From: CAYRDK01 sp043819345
Lineage (GTDB): Bacteria > Omnitrophota > Gorgyraeia > Velamenicoccales > Velamenicoccaceae
Direction: 5' to 3'
DNA length: 63,167 nt
Assembly (NCBI GenBank): GCA_043819345.1
Contig: JBDREX010000025.1
Location: forward strand, 1-63,167
Shown: positions 1 to 8,847 of the stretch, piece after piece
Position numbering within the stretch: position 1 is the first letter of the stretch
Layout: every line of letters begins with the position of its first letter
Translations under genes and position numbers: made by a program
The notes under the pieces: generated by a model
The model's database searches: none
Told to the model about the DNA's origin: nothing
Seen by the model: only the letters and a program-made list of their open reading frames with translations

Positions 1-381
1 GGAGGCATCGCTGCATTACTTATTGCGCTTACCATCTTCACGGCTGAAAATGTCACAGACAGCGTTGTAGCCCTGATATCCTTTTTTAACGGCCTTGTTC
101 TCCTTGTTTTATTTTATAAAATTATCAAAATAACTGTAAAAAAAGATACTGCCACACCAAACAAATTAGTAAAATATATAACATGGATCCTCCTTGTAAC
201 TCTTATCTTCGCGTTCCTGGAAGGGCTCTCCTATTATATTTCCTCAGGAGTTAAAGGGCTGTCTAATCTCGGTGAAACAGCTGCCGGCATTATCAGAACC
301 CTCATCTGGTACGCTATCTGGTCAAGCTATTTCAAAAAATCTAAAAGAGTTGCCGCTTACTATGGGAATAACGCGAAATAG
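1..381 (+). CDS. Partial DUF2569-like multi-pass membrane protein (C-terminal part)
   Basis: The reading frame is open from the first base of the window to a TAG at 379-381, giving 126 residues of the C-terminal part; the start lies outside the window. At least three hydrophobic segments are visible (roughly residues 3-12, 18-40 and 56-76), and the protein ends with a basic tail containing IWSSYFKKSKRV. An aromatic-rich IW..YF..SKRV ending is typical of DUF2569 family membrane proteins, whose function is unknown to me. It converges with nadC on the other strand, and the 192 bp between them holds no clear terminator or gene. The family call is from motif memory only. Confidence 0.6.
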   Translation, partial: GGIAALLIALTIFTAENVTDSVVALISFFNGLVLLVLFYKIIKITVKKDTATPNKLVKYITWILLVTLIFAFLEGLSYYISSGVKGLSNLGETAAGIIRTLIWYAIWSSYFKKSKRVAAYYGNNAK

Positions 382-573
382 ACAAACCCATGCATACTCC
401 CCCTTTAAAAGGCGTAAATTTGGATGGATAACTTAACGGAAGGTATCTTCTTCATAGCCGCAACATAGCTGAAAACTAGCTGAAGAATAATTATCAATGG
501 GTTAGCACAATAGTCAGCGTAAAGATAAAAACAAAAAGCATGAGCGCGCAATACAACCAGCGCAAAACAAGAA

Positions 574-1434
574 TTATATCAAATCCGCAATTTCTAAGGA
601 AAAATCCAGCGCTTTGGAAGAATGCGTGAGGGCGCCCAATGAAATATAATCCACGCCTCTAATACAAAAGCGCGAAATATTCTCATATGTAATACCGCCT
701 GAAAGTTCAATCAAAGGGCGTTTATTTTTGTGCGGAAAGGTTCGTTTTAGCCACGAAACCGCCTGCTTGATCTCGCTTGGTGAAAAATTATCCAACATGA
801 CAATCGTAGGGCGGTACATAACTGCTTCTTTAAGTTGAGCGAAATTATCTACTTCTATCTCAAAGGGAATCTTAAGGTCGCGGCGCAATAAAACGTCAAG
901 TGTTTTTGTCTTTCTGATAATAAAAAGATGGTTATCTTTAACCAAATATTGATCACTCAAATTCAAGCGGTGATTCTTCCCTTGCCCTGTCAAAACCGCG
1001 TATTTCTCAAAAGTACGAAAAAGTGGAGTTGTTTTTCTGGTATCTAATATTTTTATGCCGCTTCTGCCCACTTTTTTTACAACTTCATACGTCTGAGTGG
1101 AAATCCCAGACAAATAAGAAACAAAATTCAAAGCCACCCTCTCGCACGACAATACAGAACAAGCCCGCCCCGTAATGACTGCAACACAATCGCCTCTTCT
1201 AAGAAAAGCGCCATCCCTTTTCTTGCCTATAAAAGTGAGTTTTTTATCAAAGCTCTTAAAAGCTTCTCGCACTAAATCCATCCCGCACAAAACGCCTTGT
1301 TGCTTAGCAATAATCTGAGCTTTAACCTTTATCTCTCTGGAGATAAAGGCATGTGTCGTCACATCAGAAAAAACCGCATCCTCTTGTAATGCTTCAGAAA
1401 CAAATTTTTTAACAAGCTTGTTACTTAAGGCCAT
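574..1434 (-). CDS. nadC: Nicotinate-nucleotide pyrophosphorylase (quinolinate phosphoribosyltransferase)
   Basis: This enzyme converts quinolinate and PRPP to nicotinate mononucleotide, CO2 and PPi, the last committed step of de novo NAD synthesis, in the cytoplasm. The 286 residues are the normal family length. Diagnostic motifs are DTRKTTP for PRPP/quinolinate binding, followed by EKYAV..GQGKNHR, YLVKDNH and a C-terminal IELSGGI. The ATG at 1434 has a GAGG six bases upstream. The start overlaps the end of valS by 14 bp, so it is probably translated from the valS message as the last gene of lysC-cimA-valS-nadC. nadA and nadB are not in the window. Confidence 0.95.
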   Translation of the reverse strand: MALSNKLVKKFVSEALQEDAVFSDVTTHAFISREIKVKAQIIAKQQGVLCGMDLVREAFKSFDKKLTFIGKKRDGAFLRRGDCVAVITGRACSVLSCERVALNFVSYLSGISTQTYEVVKKVGRSGIKILDTRKTTPLFRTFEKYAVLTGQGKNHRLNLSDQYLVKDNHLFIIRKTKTLDVLLRRDLKIPFEIEVDNFAQLKEAVMYRPTIVMLDNFSPSEIKQAVSWLKRTFPHKNKRPLIELSGGITYENISRFCIRGVDYISLGALTHSSKALDFSLEIADLI

Positions 1435-4156
1435 GACAAACCTCTGTTAACCTGCGAATAGACTCTTTCAGTTCTTCCATGCGCTGTTTCTCTTTATCAA
1501 CAACCGCCTTGGGAGCCTTTTTTACAAAATCCTTATTTTTTAGCATGCCTTCTTTGCGTTTTAACTGATTTTTAAAATCATCAATCTGAGTATTCAAGCG
1601 CATTCGCTCTTTTTCAATATCAACCAAACCTTCCAGGCGCAGATACATCTGGACATTTTTAGCCGCCAGAGCACTCAGGCAATTGTGAAGAACTGTTTCA
1701 TCAGTTGTAATCTCAAGCTCGCTAATACAGCCCAGGCTTTTAATCAGCTCAGATACCTCTTTGAGCGTCTTTTGGAGATTCTTTGTTGTAGAAAGCCTCA
1801 CACACACCTGAGACTGCAAACCCAAATTTAAATCAATCTTCATATTACGCAGCTGAAAAATAACCTGAAAAACAATATCCATCGCGGCGATAGACGCCTT
1901 ATCATCAAAGGCTTTTTGTTCCTTTGGCCATGCTTCACAACCTAGAGTCTCAAACCTTCTGCCTGGCAGGCGCGAAGCGATTTCATCCGTCACAAACGGC
2001 ATAAACGGATTCAATAATGTTAATGTTGATCTCAGCACATAAAGAAGAACCTTCTTGACGTTTTGATTGGCGATATCATGCTTGGCCATCTCCAGATACC
2101 AATCACAAAATTTGTGCCAAAAAAATTCATATATTAAATTCAGCGCTTCATTGAGCTTAAACTGATCTAATGCCTTTGTTACGCCCTTAATAAGCCTATT
2201 GAGTTCGGCCAATATCCATCTTTCGCGAATATAAAGCTGTTTTACATCTATTTCACCGTCGGGCACATCATCTTTTATATTCATTAATATAAACCTTGAG
2301 GCATTCCAAATCTTATTAGCAAAATTCCTGCCCTGTTGAAACCTCTCTTTTGAAAGAAAAATATCAGAACCGCCTGCCCCAATCGCGATCAAGCTAAACC
2401 GCAAAGCATCCGCTCCATACTCTTCAATAATGCTTAAAGGGTCAATGCTATTGCCTAAAGATTTTGACATTTTGCGGCCCTGGCTATCCCGCACAGTCCC
2501 ATGGATATAAATATCGCGAAAAGGCAAATCCCCCATAAACTCATATCCAGCCATAATCATTCGAGCAACCCAAAAAAAGATAATTTCAGGCGCCGTTACA
2601 AGTGTGGACGTCGGATAAAAATACTTTAAATCCGCCCTGGCTCTATCCTGATCACGAAATTCCCGGTCACTTGCCTCAGCCTTAGAAAAAGGCCAACCAA
2701 ATGTGGCAAAAGGCCATAGCCACGAAGAAAACCAAGTATCCAAAACATCCTCATCCTGCTTTAAATCCGTAGAACCGCACACAGGGCATTTTTCAGGTCT
2801 CACGCGCGACACAATAACTCCAGTATCCTGCTTTTTCGCTTGGCACTGAGCGCAATAATACACAGGAATTCTATGTCCCCACCAGATTTGGCGTGAAATA
2901 CACCAATCCCGGATATTTTCCATCCAATTCAAATATACTTTTGTCCATCGTTTAGGATGGAAATTTATTTCACCTTTTTCAACAGCCTTAACAGCCGGCT
3001 TTGCCAAAGGCTTCATTTTGACAAACCACTGCTTAGAGAGATAAGGCTCAATAATGGTATGGCACCGATAACAGTGTCCAACCGCATGCTTATGTTCCTC
3101 AATTTTTTCTAGGAGTTTTCGCTCTTTTAACTCTTCAATGATCGCTTCCCTGGCCTCAAAACGGTCCATACCCGCGTAATCAAACGCGTTTGTATTTAAA
3201 ACACCATCGGGGTGCATAATATTGATAAATTCCAGGCCATGCCTTTTTCCAACCGCGTAATCGTTCGGATCATGCGCCGGCGTCACTTTAACTGCCCCTG
3301 TACCAAATTTTTTATCCACCATATCATCGCCAATAATACGAATCTCTCTTTCGATGATCGGAAGAATAATCGTCTTACCTATTAAATGCTTATAACGTAC
3401 GTCTTTCGGATTAACGGCAACAGCCGTATCCCCCAACATCGTCTCGGGCCGTGTTGTCGCTACAACAATATAATCTTCCTGTTTGTTGTTTTTCGCTTTT
3501 TTTCCTGTTTCATGTTTCGTATTTCTTGTTTTTTCCTTAACAGGGTATTTTATATAGTATAGCTTACCTTCCATATCATGATGAGGCGCTTCTTCATCAG
3601 CCAAAGCTGTCTGGCAGCGCGGACACCAGTTGATAATATAATCACCCTGATAAATCAACCCTTTCTCATAAAGGCTGACAAATACCTCAATAACGGCCTT
3701 GGAATACTCTTCGTCCATCGTAAAACGCTCTCTGGCCCAATCACAACTAGCCCCCATCCTTTTGAGCTGATGGATAATAGTAGAACCATGCTCTTTCTTC
3801 CAGTCCCAAACCTTTTTTAAAAACTCATCCCGCCCTAGATCCTGGCGCTTTAACCCCTCCTTAGCAATTTTCCGCTCAACAACATTCTGTGTGGCAATGC
3901 CTGCATGATCTGTTCCCGGCATCCACAAAGCCTCAAAACCTCTCATCTTTTTCGAGCGGTTTAAAATATCCTGAATCGTATTATTCAAAGCATGGCCCAT
4001 ATGCAAAATACCCGTCACATTCGGAGGGGGAATAACAATGCTATAGGCCTCCTTATCAAGATTAAAAGAAGCATGAAATAGCGAAGACTCAGCCCAGAGC
4101 TTATACCACTTCTCTTCGACCTCTTTAGGATTATACTGAGATGACAATTCTTGCAT
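1421..4156 (-). CDS. valS: Valyl-tRNA synthetase
   Basis: A class I synthetase that charges tRNA-Val and edits misacylated Thr. HMGH (residues 52-55) and KMSKS (562-566) form the active site. The editing domain carries the TTRPETMLGDTA signature near residue 234. Zinc-type CxxC pairs lie near 179-182, 364 and 435-460, and the C-terminal 70 residues look like the tRNA-binding coiled-coil arm. At 911 residues it is normal to slightly long, because of two low-complexity inserts: residues 208-226 just before the editing signature, and about 490-508 just before the conserved FYPTS block. GAGGA precedes the ATG, which follows the cimA stop by 2 bp. Confidence 0.97.
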   Translation of the reverse strand: MQELSSQYNPKEVEEKWYKLWAESSLFHASFNLDKEAYSIVIPPPNVTGILHMGHALNNTIQDILNRSKKMRGFEALWMPGTDHAGIATQNVVERKIAKEGLKRQDLGRDEFLKKVWDWKKEHGSTIIHQLKRMGASCDWARERFTMDEEYSKAVIEVFVSLYEKGLIYQGDYIINWCPRCQTALADEEAPHHDMEGKLYYIKYPVKEKTRNTKHETGKKAKNNKQEDYIVVATTRPETMLGDTAVAVNPKDVRYKHLIGKTIILPIIEREIRIIGDDMVDKKFGTGAVKVTPAHDPNDYAVGKRHGLEFINIMHPDGVLNTNAFDYAGMDRFEAREAIIEELKERKLLEKIEEHKHAVGHCYRCHTIIEPYLSKQWFVKMKPLAKPAVKAVEKGEINFHPKRWTKVYLNWMENIRDWCISRQIWWGHRIPVYYCAQCQAKKQDTGVIVSRVRPEKCPVCGSTDLKQDEDVLDTWFSSWLWPFATFGWPFSKAEASDREFRDQDRARADLKYFYPTSTLVTAPEIIFFWVARMIMAGYEFMGDLPFRDIYIHGTVRDSQGRKMSKSLGNSIDPLSIIEEYGADALRFSLIAIGAGGSDIFLSKERFQQGRNFANKIWNASRFILMNIKDDVPDGEIDVKQLYIRERWILAELNRLIKGVTKALDQFKLNEALNLIYEFFWHKFCDWYLEMAKHDIANQNVKKVLLYVLRSTLTLLNPFMPFVTDEIASRLPGRRFETLGCEAWPKEQKAFDDKASIAAMDIVFQVIFQLRNMKIDLNLGLQSQVCVRLSTTKNLQKTLKEVSELIKSLGCISELEITTDETVLHNCLSALAAKNVQMYLRLEGLVDIEKERMRLNTQIDDFKNQLKRKEGMLKNKDFVKKAPKAVVDKEKQRMEELKESIRRLTEVCHGLK
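3479..3535 (-). repeat. Low-complexity insert within valS (NTKHET-type)
   Basis: Residues 208-226 of ValS read as a lysine, asparagine and threonine-rich stretch beginning KTRNTKHETGKK. The DNA is an A-rich imperfect repeat (aaatacgaaacatgaaacag-like). It falls on the surface side just before the editing domain, where the family normally has a short loop. Translations such as NTKHET are typical of small intergenic A-rich repeats that have landed in frame in a gene. I infer a tolerated in-frame repeat insertion. Confidence 0.5.
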
Positions 4157-4158
4157 TA

Positions 4159-5730
4159 TTATTCCTCTTTTACGTCCTTCATAAGTTTATATTCTATGCT
4201 GTCAACAAGCGCATGCCATGATGCTTCAATAATATTCTCGCTAACACCAACCGTTGTCCAGGAATCATGCTCATCCTGAGATTGAATCAAGACTCTAACC
4301 TTAGCCGCTGTACCTTCCTTAGCATCAAGCACACGTACCTTAAAATCAGAAAGATGCATCTTTGAAACAGCCGGATAGAAACCTTTCAGAGCTTTTCGTA
4401 AAGCACTATCAAGAGCATTTACCGGGCCATCGCCCTCACTAGAACTATGCTCTCTCACATCATCCACTTTAAGCTTAACAGTAGCCTCAGAATAAAGCTT
4501 TCCTGTCTCTCTTTTTTCAACAATAACCCTAAAACCCTCCAAATCAAAAAAATCCTTGTGCTTTTTCAAAGCCTTTTTAATTAAGATCTCAAAACTGGCA
4601 TCCGCCGCTTCAAACTGATACCCTTCATGTTCTAAATCCTGCAACATTTTCAAAACCTTTTTAGTCTCGGGAGAATCTTTCTTCAGGTCAAGATGTAAAT
4701 CTTCTGCCTTTTTCAGAATAGAAGTCTTCCCGGCCAACTCAGAAATGAGGATACGCCTCACATTTCCAACTAATTCAGGTTCCATGTGTTCATAACTCTT
4801 TGTATTTTTTAAAACAGCATTAATATGCACTCCTGCCTTATGCGCAAAAGCAGATTTCCCCACAAAAGGCTGATTATCCGCCTGCTTCATATTACTAATT
4901 TCACTAATATAGCGCGAAGCCTCTGTTAGCTCCTTCAAATTGTCATCACTGATACAGTCTCTTTTTAATTTCAACTTTAAGATGCCAATAATAGGTATTA
5001 GATCCGCGTTACCGCAACGCTCGCCATATCCATTGATTGTGCCTTGAACATGACAGCAACCCGCTTCAACCGCCGCGATAGAATTAGCCACAGCCAAGCC
5101 CAAATCATTATGGACATGAATGCCTAACGGTACGCCAACTTCCCTTTTGACGTCCTTAATGATCTCAATCAACTCCGATGTTAAAGTACCGCCATTTGTA
5201 TCACACAAACAGATCAATCTTGCACCACTCTCTGAAGCCATCTTAACAGTTGAAAGAGCATATTCAGAATTGGCCTTATAGGCATCAAAAAAGTGTTCAG
5301 CATCATAAATAACTTCTAACCCTTTTGAAATCAAAAACTTAACAGAATCCCGAATCATTTCAAGATTTTCTTCCAAGCTAACCTTCAAAACATCACGCAC
5401 ATGCAAATCCCAGCTTTTACCAAAAATTGTCGCCACCTTTACAGAAGATTCAACAAGGCTATTTAACCCCGGATCATCTTGCGGCTTAACACCAGCCTTG
5501 CGCGTTGACCCAAAGGCAACAAGAGTGGCATTTTTTAGCGGATGTTTCTTTAATTCCTGAAAGAACGCCTTATCCTTTGGATTTGATAAGGGATAACCTC
5601 CTTCAATATAATGAACTCCCAATTCATCCAATTTTCTGGCAATATTTACCTTGTCCAGCTTAGAATAAGAAATCCCCTCCGTCTGCGATCCATCACGCAG
5701 GGTTGTATCATATAATTCAACTTTTTTCAT
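4159..5730 (-). CDS. cimA: (R)-citramalate synthase
   Basis: This enzyme condenses pyruvate and acetyl-CoA to citramalate, opening the threonine-independent route to 2-oxobutyrate and isoleucine. The protein starts with the DTTLRDGSQTEGIS motif of the HMG-CoA lyase-like/LeuA TIM barrel. It contains HVHNDLGLAVANS (metal-binding His) and GYGERCGNADL, and has the long C-terminal LeuA regulatory domain. Of the possible starts I chose 5730, which has GAGG six bases upstream; a nine-codon extension to 5757 lacks this signal. The length is then 523 residues, as expected for the CimA (TIGR00977-type) clade rather than LeuA. Its position between lysC and valS fits a branched-chain/aspartate-family operon. 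Confidence 0.9.
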   Translation of the reverse strand: MKKVELYDTTLRDGSQTEGISYSKLDKVNIARKLDELGVHYIEGGYPLSNPKDKAFFQELKKHPLKNATLVAFGSTRKAGVKPQDDPGLNSLVESSVKVATIFGKSWDLHVRDVLKVSLEENLEMIRDSVKFLISKGLEVIYDAEHFFDAYKANSEYALSTVKMASESGARLICLCDTNGGTLTSELIEIIKDVKREVGVPLGIHVHNDLGLAVANSIAAVEAGCCHVQGTINGYGERCGNADLIPIIGILKLKLKRDCISDDNLKELTEASRYISEISNMKQADNQPFVGKSAFAHKAGVHINAVLKNTKSYEHMEPELVGNVRRILISELAGKTSILKKAEDLHLDLKKDSPETKKVLKMLQDLEHEGYQFEAADASFEILIKKALKKHKDFFDLEGFRVIVEKRETGKLYSEATVKLKVDDVREHSSSEGDGPVNALDSALRKALKGFYPAVSKMHLSDFKVRVLDAKEGTAAKVRVLIQSQDEHDSWTTVGVSENIIEASWHALVDSIEYKLMKDVKEE

Positions 5731-5799
5731 ATATCGCCTCAATTCTTTTAACATCAAATCCGCGCTACTCTGTAATCATTAGACCTTATCAACAGAACC

Positions 5800-7011
5800 T
5801 TAACCCAAACCAAACTTTTTATGAATAGATTTTACAGCTTTCTTGACATTTTTCTTATCAATAATACACGAAATACTAATTTCGGAAGTTGTAATCATGT
5901 TAATATTTATCTTCTTTTCGGCCAATGCCTCAAACATCTTAGCCGCCACACCCGTATGCGTCTTCATGCCAACCCCAACAATAGAAACACGCGCAATCTC
6001 ACGGTCTTCCAAAACACGCCCACCCTTTATCTTCTTTGTAAATTTCCCCATGAGAGCTTTAGTCTTGCTTAAACTCGATAACGGCACCGTAAAAGATACA
6101 TCCGTGTAGCCTTTTCGGCTGACATTCTGAACAATCGTATCAACATTTATACCGCTGTGTGAAATCTCCTTAAAAAGCTTCGCGGCTATTCCAGGCAAAT
6201 CCGGAACATCACAAACAGTAATCTTCGCCTCATTTTTATTTAAAGTTACCCCGCTAATAACAAAATCTTCCATTTTATCGGCCTCCTTCAAAATAAGCGT
6301 GCCTTGCGCATTGTTAAAACTGGACCGGACATGTATCGGAATATCAAACTTTTTAGCCACCTCAATAGAGCGCGCCTGCATAACCTGAGCGCCTAAGGAA
6401 GCCATTTCCAGCATTTCATCATAAGTAATCTGTTTTAGTTTTTTGGCTTGAGGAACAATCCGCGGATCCGTGGTATAAACTCCTTCTACATCCGTATAAA
6501 TCTCACACGCGTCGGCTCCAACAGCCTTTGCCAAAGCCACTGCTGTCAAATCAGAGCCGCCACGTCCCAACGTTGTGATATCCTGGTCCTGTGTCACCCC
6601 CTGAAAACCTGCCACAATAACAATTTTCCCCTTTAACAGCTCTTCCTTTATCCTGCCCGAACTGATATCCAAAATTTTTGCTTTCGTATGACTCTTATCC
6701 GTCTTAATCCCAACCTGAGCCCCTGTAAAAGAAATAGCGCTGCATCCCTGCTTCTCAATGGCCATAGCCAAAAGTGCGCAGGATATCTGCTCCCCTGTTG
6801 AAAGCAACATATCCATTTCCCGAGCAGGAGGCTCACTTGTAATTTGGTCTGCCAGAGCGATAAGATCATCTGTTGTATCTCCAAGAGCTGAAACAACTGC
6901 AACAACACGCCATCCTTTACGCCGATAAGAAACAACACGTTCCGCAACGCGTTTTATCCTTTCAACATTCGCAACAGAACTACCACCAAATTTTTGAACG
7001 ATTATCTTCAT
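5800..7011 (-). CDS. lysC: Aspartate kinase
   Basis: Phosphorylates aspartate as the first step toward lysine, threonine and methionine. KFGGSSVA at residues 7-14 is the kinase signature, with TTLGRGGSDLTA for substrate binding. Two ACT domains in the last 150 residues (including the DVPDLPGIAAKLF and VGVGMKTHTGVA segments) suggest feedback control by lysine and/or threonine. At 403 residues it is a monofunctional enzyme, not fused to homoserine dehydrogenase. GAGGGG lies three bases before the ATG. It is the first gene of lysC-cimA-valS-nadC, and its roughly 200-bp upstream region contains the parS site. Confidence 0.96.
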   Translation of the reverse strand: MKIIVQKFGGSSVANVERIKRVAERVVSYRRKGWRVVAVVSALGDTTDDLIALADQITSEPPAREMDMLLSTGEQISCALLAMAIEKQGCSAISFTGAQVGIKTDKSHTKAKILDISSGRIKEELLKGKIVIVAGFQGVTQDQDITTLGRGGSDLTAVALAKAVGADACEIYTDVEGVYTTDPRIVPQAKKLKQITYDEMLEMASLGAQVMQARSIEVAKKFDIPIHVRSSFNNAQGTLILKEADKMEDFVISGVTLNKNEAKITVCDVPDLPGIAAKLFKEISHSGINVDTIVQNVSRKGYTDVSFTVPLSSLSKTKALMGKFTKKIKGGRVLEDREIARVSIVGVGMKTHTGVAAKMFEALAEKKININMITTSEISISCIIDKKNVKKAVKSIHKKFGLG

Positions 7012-7090
7012 TTTCCCCTCTTTTTAGAAGCATCTATTAGAGATCTCTATTCAGCAAAGGACTCTAACTAAGCACCACCAACCGAAAAAA

Positions 7091-7106
7091 TGTTCCACGT
7101 GAAACA
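7091..7106. promoter_or_regulatory. parS: parS chromosome-partition site (ParB-binding)
   Basis: The 16 bases TGTTCCACGTGAAACA match the widely conserved bacterial parS consensus TGTTnCACGTGaAACA at every fixed position, and the site is almost palindromic. ParB (Spo0J) loads as a CTP-dependent clamp at such sites, and ParA or SMC then acts on the origin region. It lies about 80 bp upstream of lysC in a non-coding gap. In most bacteria parS sites cluster in the origin-proximal part of the chromosome, so this window is probably near oriC, although dnaA, parA and parB are not in it. I found no second copy. Confidence 0.88.
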
Positions 7107-7218
7107 TCTAACCTATGCATATTCAATGGGTTTTGCTCCTAAAAGAATCATTCGAGCAAAAACAATGCTTAAAACATCATCTGATGCTGCTCAAGGGATA
7201 TCTATCAAAAAAATAGGA

Positions 7219-8847
7219 CTAACTTATCCCTTGCTTCAAACATATACAGCCTTTATTCTTTTTAAATCTTTTAAAAAAGCTAACTACTTCATAAACCATC
7301 ACCAAAGACAATACAACAAGGACTAGCGTAATCAACATCAGCAAGTAGTTAGATTCCTTTAAATAGCTAAAAAATTGGATGATTAATGCTGCAAAAGTTG
7401 TCAAAAACATAAAAAAAGCCGGAATTAATGTATAAACAGTTGGTTTCTTCCTGGCCAACAACCAACAAGAAACAACAAAAAGCGCTAAAGCTGCCACTAA
7501 TTGATTAGACGCCCCAAATACCGGCCAAATCTTATTCCATGCTCCTGACAAAGCTAAAACGCCAGCTAAAGAAACCACAATAAAAGTCGCTAAAAAACGA
7601 TTTTTTATCCCCATTAATTCTGTCGTAATATAGCGGCAAACCCTGGTTGCTGTATCCAGCGTAGTTAAAATAAAAGCATTCAATATGATAATAGCAATAA
7701 CCACACCATAAGAACCAAATATCGGCCTTGTTAGGCCGGCATATCCTTCACCAAAAACACAAATCGGGCCGGCATCTTTTAAAAGCGAACAAACCGCAAC
7801 CCCTTCCCGCGAAATTCCCGCAACAACAGCCACAATAGCCAAAAGTGCCACTACCCCCTCAACAATCATGCCGCCATAACCAATTCTTTTAATATAGCGT
7901 TCGTTCTGAATCTGTTTTGACGTTGTTCCGCTGGCGATCAATGAATGAAAACCAGAAATAGCTCCACAGGCTATCGTCACGCACATCATTGGCCACAGGC
8001 TTCCTTGACTCGTATCCCAGGCAACAAAAGCTGGCTGTGTCACAGGTGGCCGTGAAATACATAATCCTATCAGACCAGCCAATGTTCCAAAAACAAGAAG
8101 ATAGCTGCTCAAATAATCTCTTGGCTGCAACAGGATATTAACAGGGGTTACCGATGCCACAAAACAATAAACAAGAAGAATAATACTCCAGAAAACGAGT
8201 TGGCCGTTATCGACAGAAAAAGGACAAATCTGCGCCAAAATAGGTAAACAGACAAACAATCCTAACCCTATAACAGTTGTTATGACCAGATTTACCTTTT
8301 TAACATATGTCAAATAACCTACCAAAATCGCGATAGGAATAAATCCTAAGGACGGCAAAATCGTCTTTGGCTCTGTTATAAACGTCTTCGCGCACAAATG
8401 GACAAAAACTGCAATAACAAGAATTAATGCCAGCCATACAAAAATTGAAAAAATGTACCTGGCCTTTTTAGAAACAGAACTTTCTGAAATTTCCGCGATT
8501 GAGACACCATCTTGCCTCACAGATATGAATAGAGCAGCAAAATCGTGAACACCTCCTATTAAAATTGAACCAAAAACAATCCAAATAAGCGAAGGCAGCC
8601 ATCCCCAATAAACACAACCGATAACTGGGCCAATAATGGGGCCGGCTCCAGAAATAGACGAAAAGTGATGCCCAAACAGCATGAGCCAATTTTTTGCCGG
8701 CACATAATCTACTCCGTCATAACACCTATGAGCAGGAGTTACCTTTCGAGAATCTACCTCAAACATCCTCGCTATGAAGCCCGCGTAAAACTTATAGCCC
8801 AAGCCAAAAAGAATCAGACCAATAAGGAAAATTGCCAAAGAACTCAC
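7219..8847 (-). CDS. cstA: CstA-type carbon starvation transporter
   Basis: A polytopic inner-membrane protein with many hydrophobic segments along its 542 residues. The N-terminal half has the CstA landmarks GHHFSSISGAGPIIGPV and GGVHDFAALF, and the C-terminal half has the DTATR segment. The family is known for peptide and pyruvate uptake under carbon limitation. It is shorter than the roughly 700-residue E. coli CstA and matches the compact form found in many other phyla. Its ATG overlaps the stop of the upstream phosphomutase-like gene by 4 bp, so it is the distal gene of hom-thrC-coaB-hsk-cstA. The substrate is not inferable from sequence. Confidence 0.88.
   Translation of the reverse strand: MSSLAIFLIGLILFGLGYKFYAGFIARMFEVDSRKVTPAHRCYDGVDYVPAKNWLMLFGHHFSSISGAGPIIGPVIGCVYWGWLPSLIWIVFGSILIGGVHDFAALFISVRQDGVSIAEISESSVSKKARYIFSIFVWLALILVIAVFVHLCAKTFITEPKTILPSLGFIPIAILVGYLTYVKKVNLVITTVIGLGLFVCLPILAQICPFSVDNGQLVFWSIILLVYCFVASVTPVNILLQPRDYLSSYLLVFGTLAGLIGLCISRPPVTQPAFVAWDTSQGSLWPMMCVTIACGAISGFHSLIASGTTSKQIQNERYIKRIGYGGMIVEGVVALLAIVAVVAGISREGVAVCSLLKDAGPICVFGEGYAGLTRPIFGSYGVVIAIIILNAFILTTLDTATRVCRYITTELMGIKNRFLATFIVVSLAGVLALSGAWNKIWPVFGASNQLVAALALFVVSCWLLARKKPTVYTLIPAFFMFLTTFAALIIQFFSYLKESNYLLMLITLVLVVLSLVMVYEVVSFFKRFKKNKGCICLKQGIS

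Noticed and set aside
7192..7233. CAAGGGATA...TATCCCTTG inverted repeat at the end of cstA as a terminator
   Set aside because: The loop is about 24 bases, the arm overlaps the cstA stop, and there is no T-run after the stem, so I could not support a terminator.
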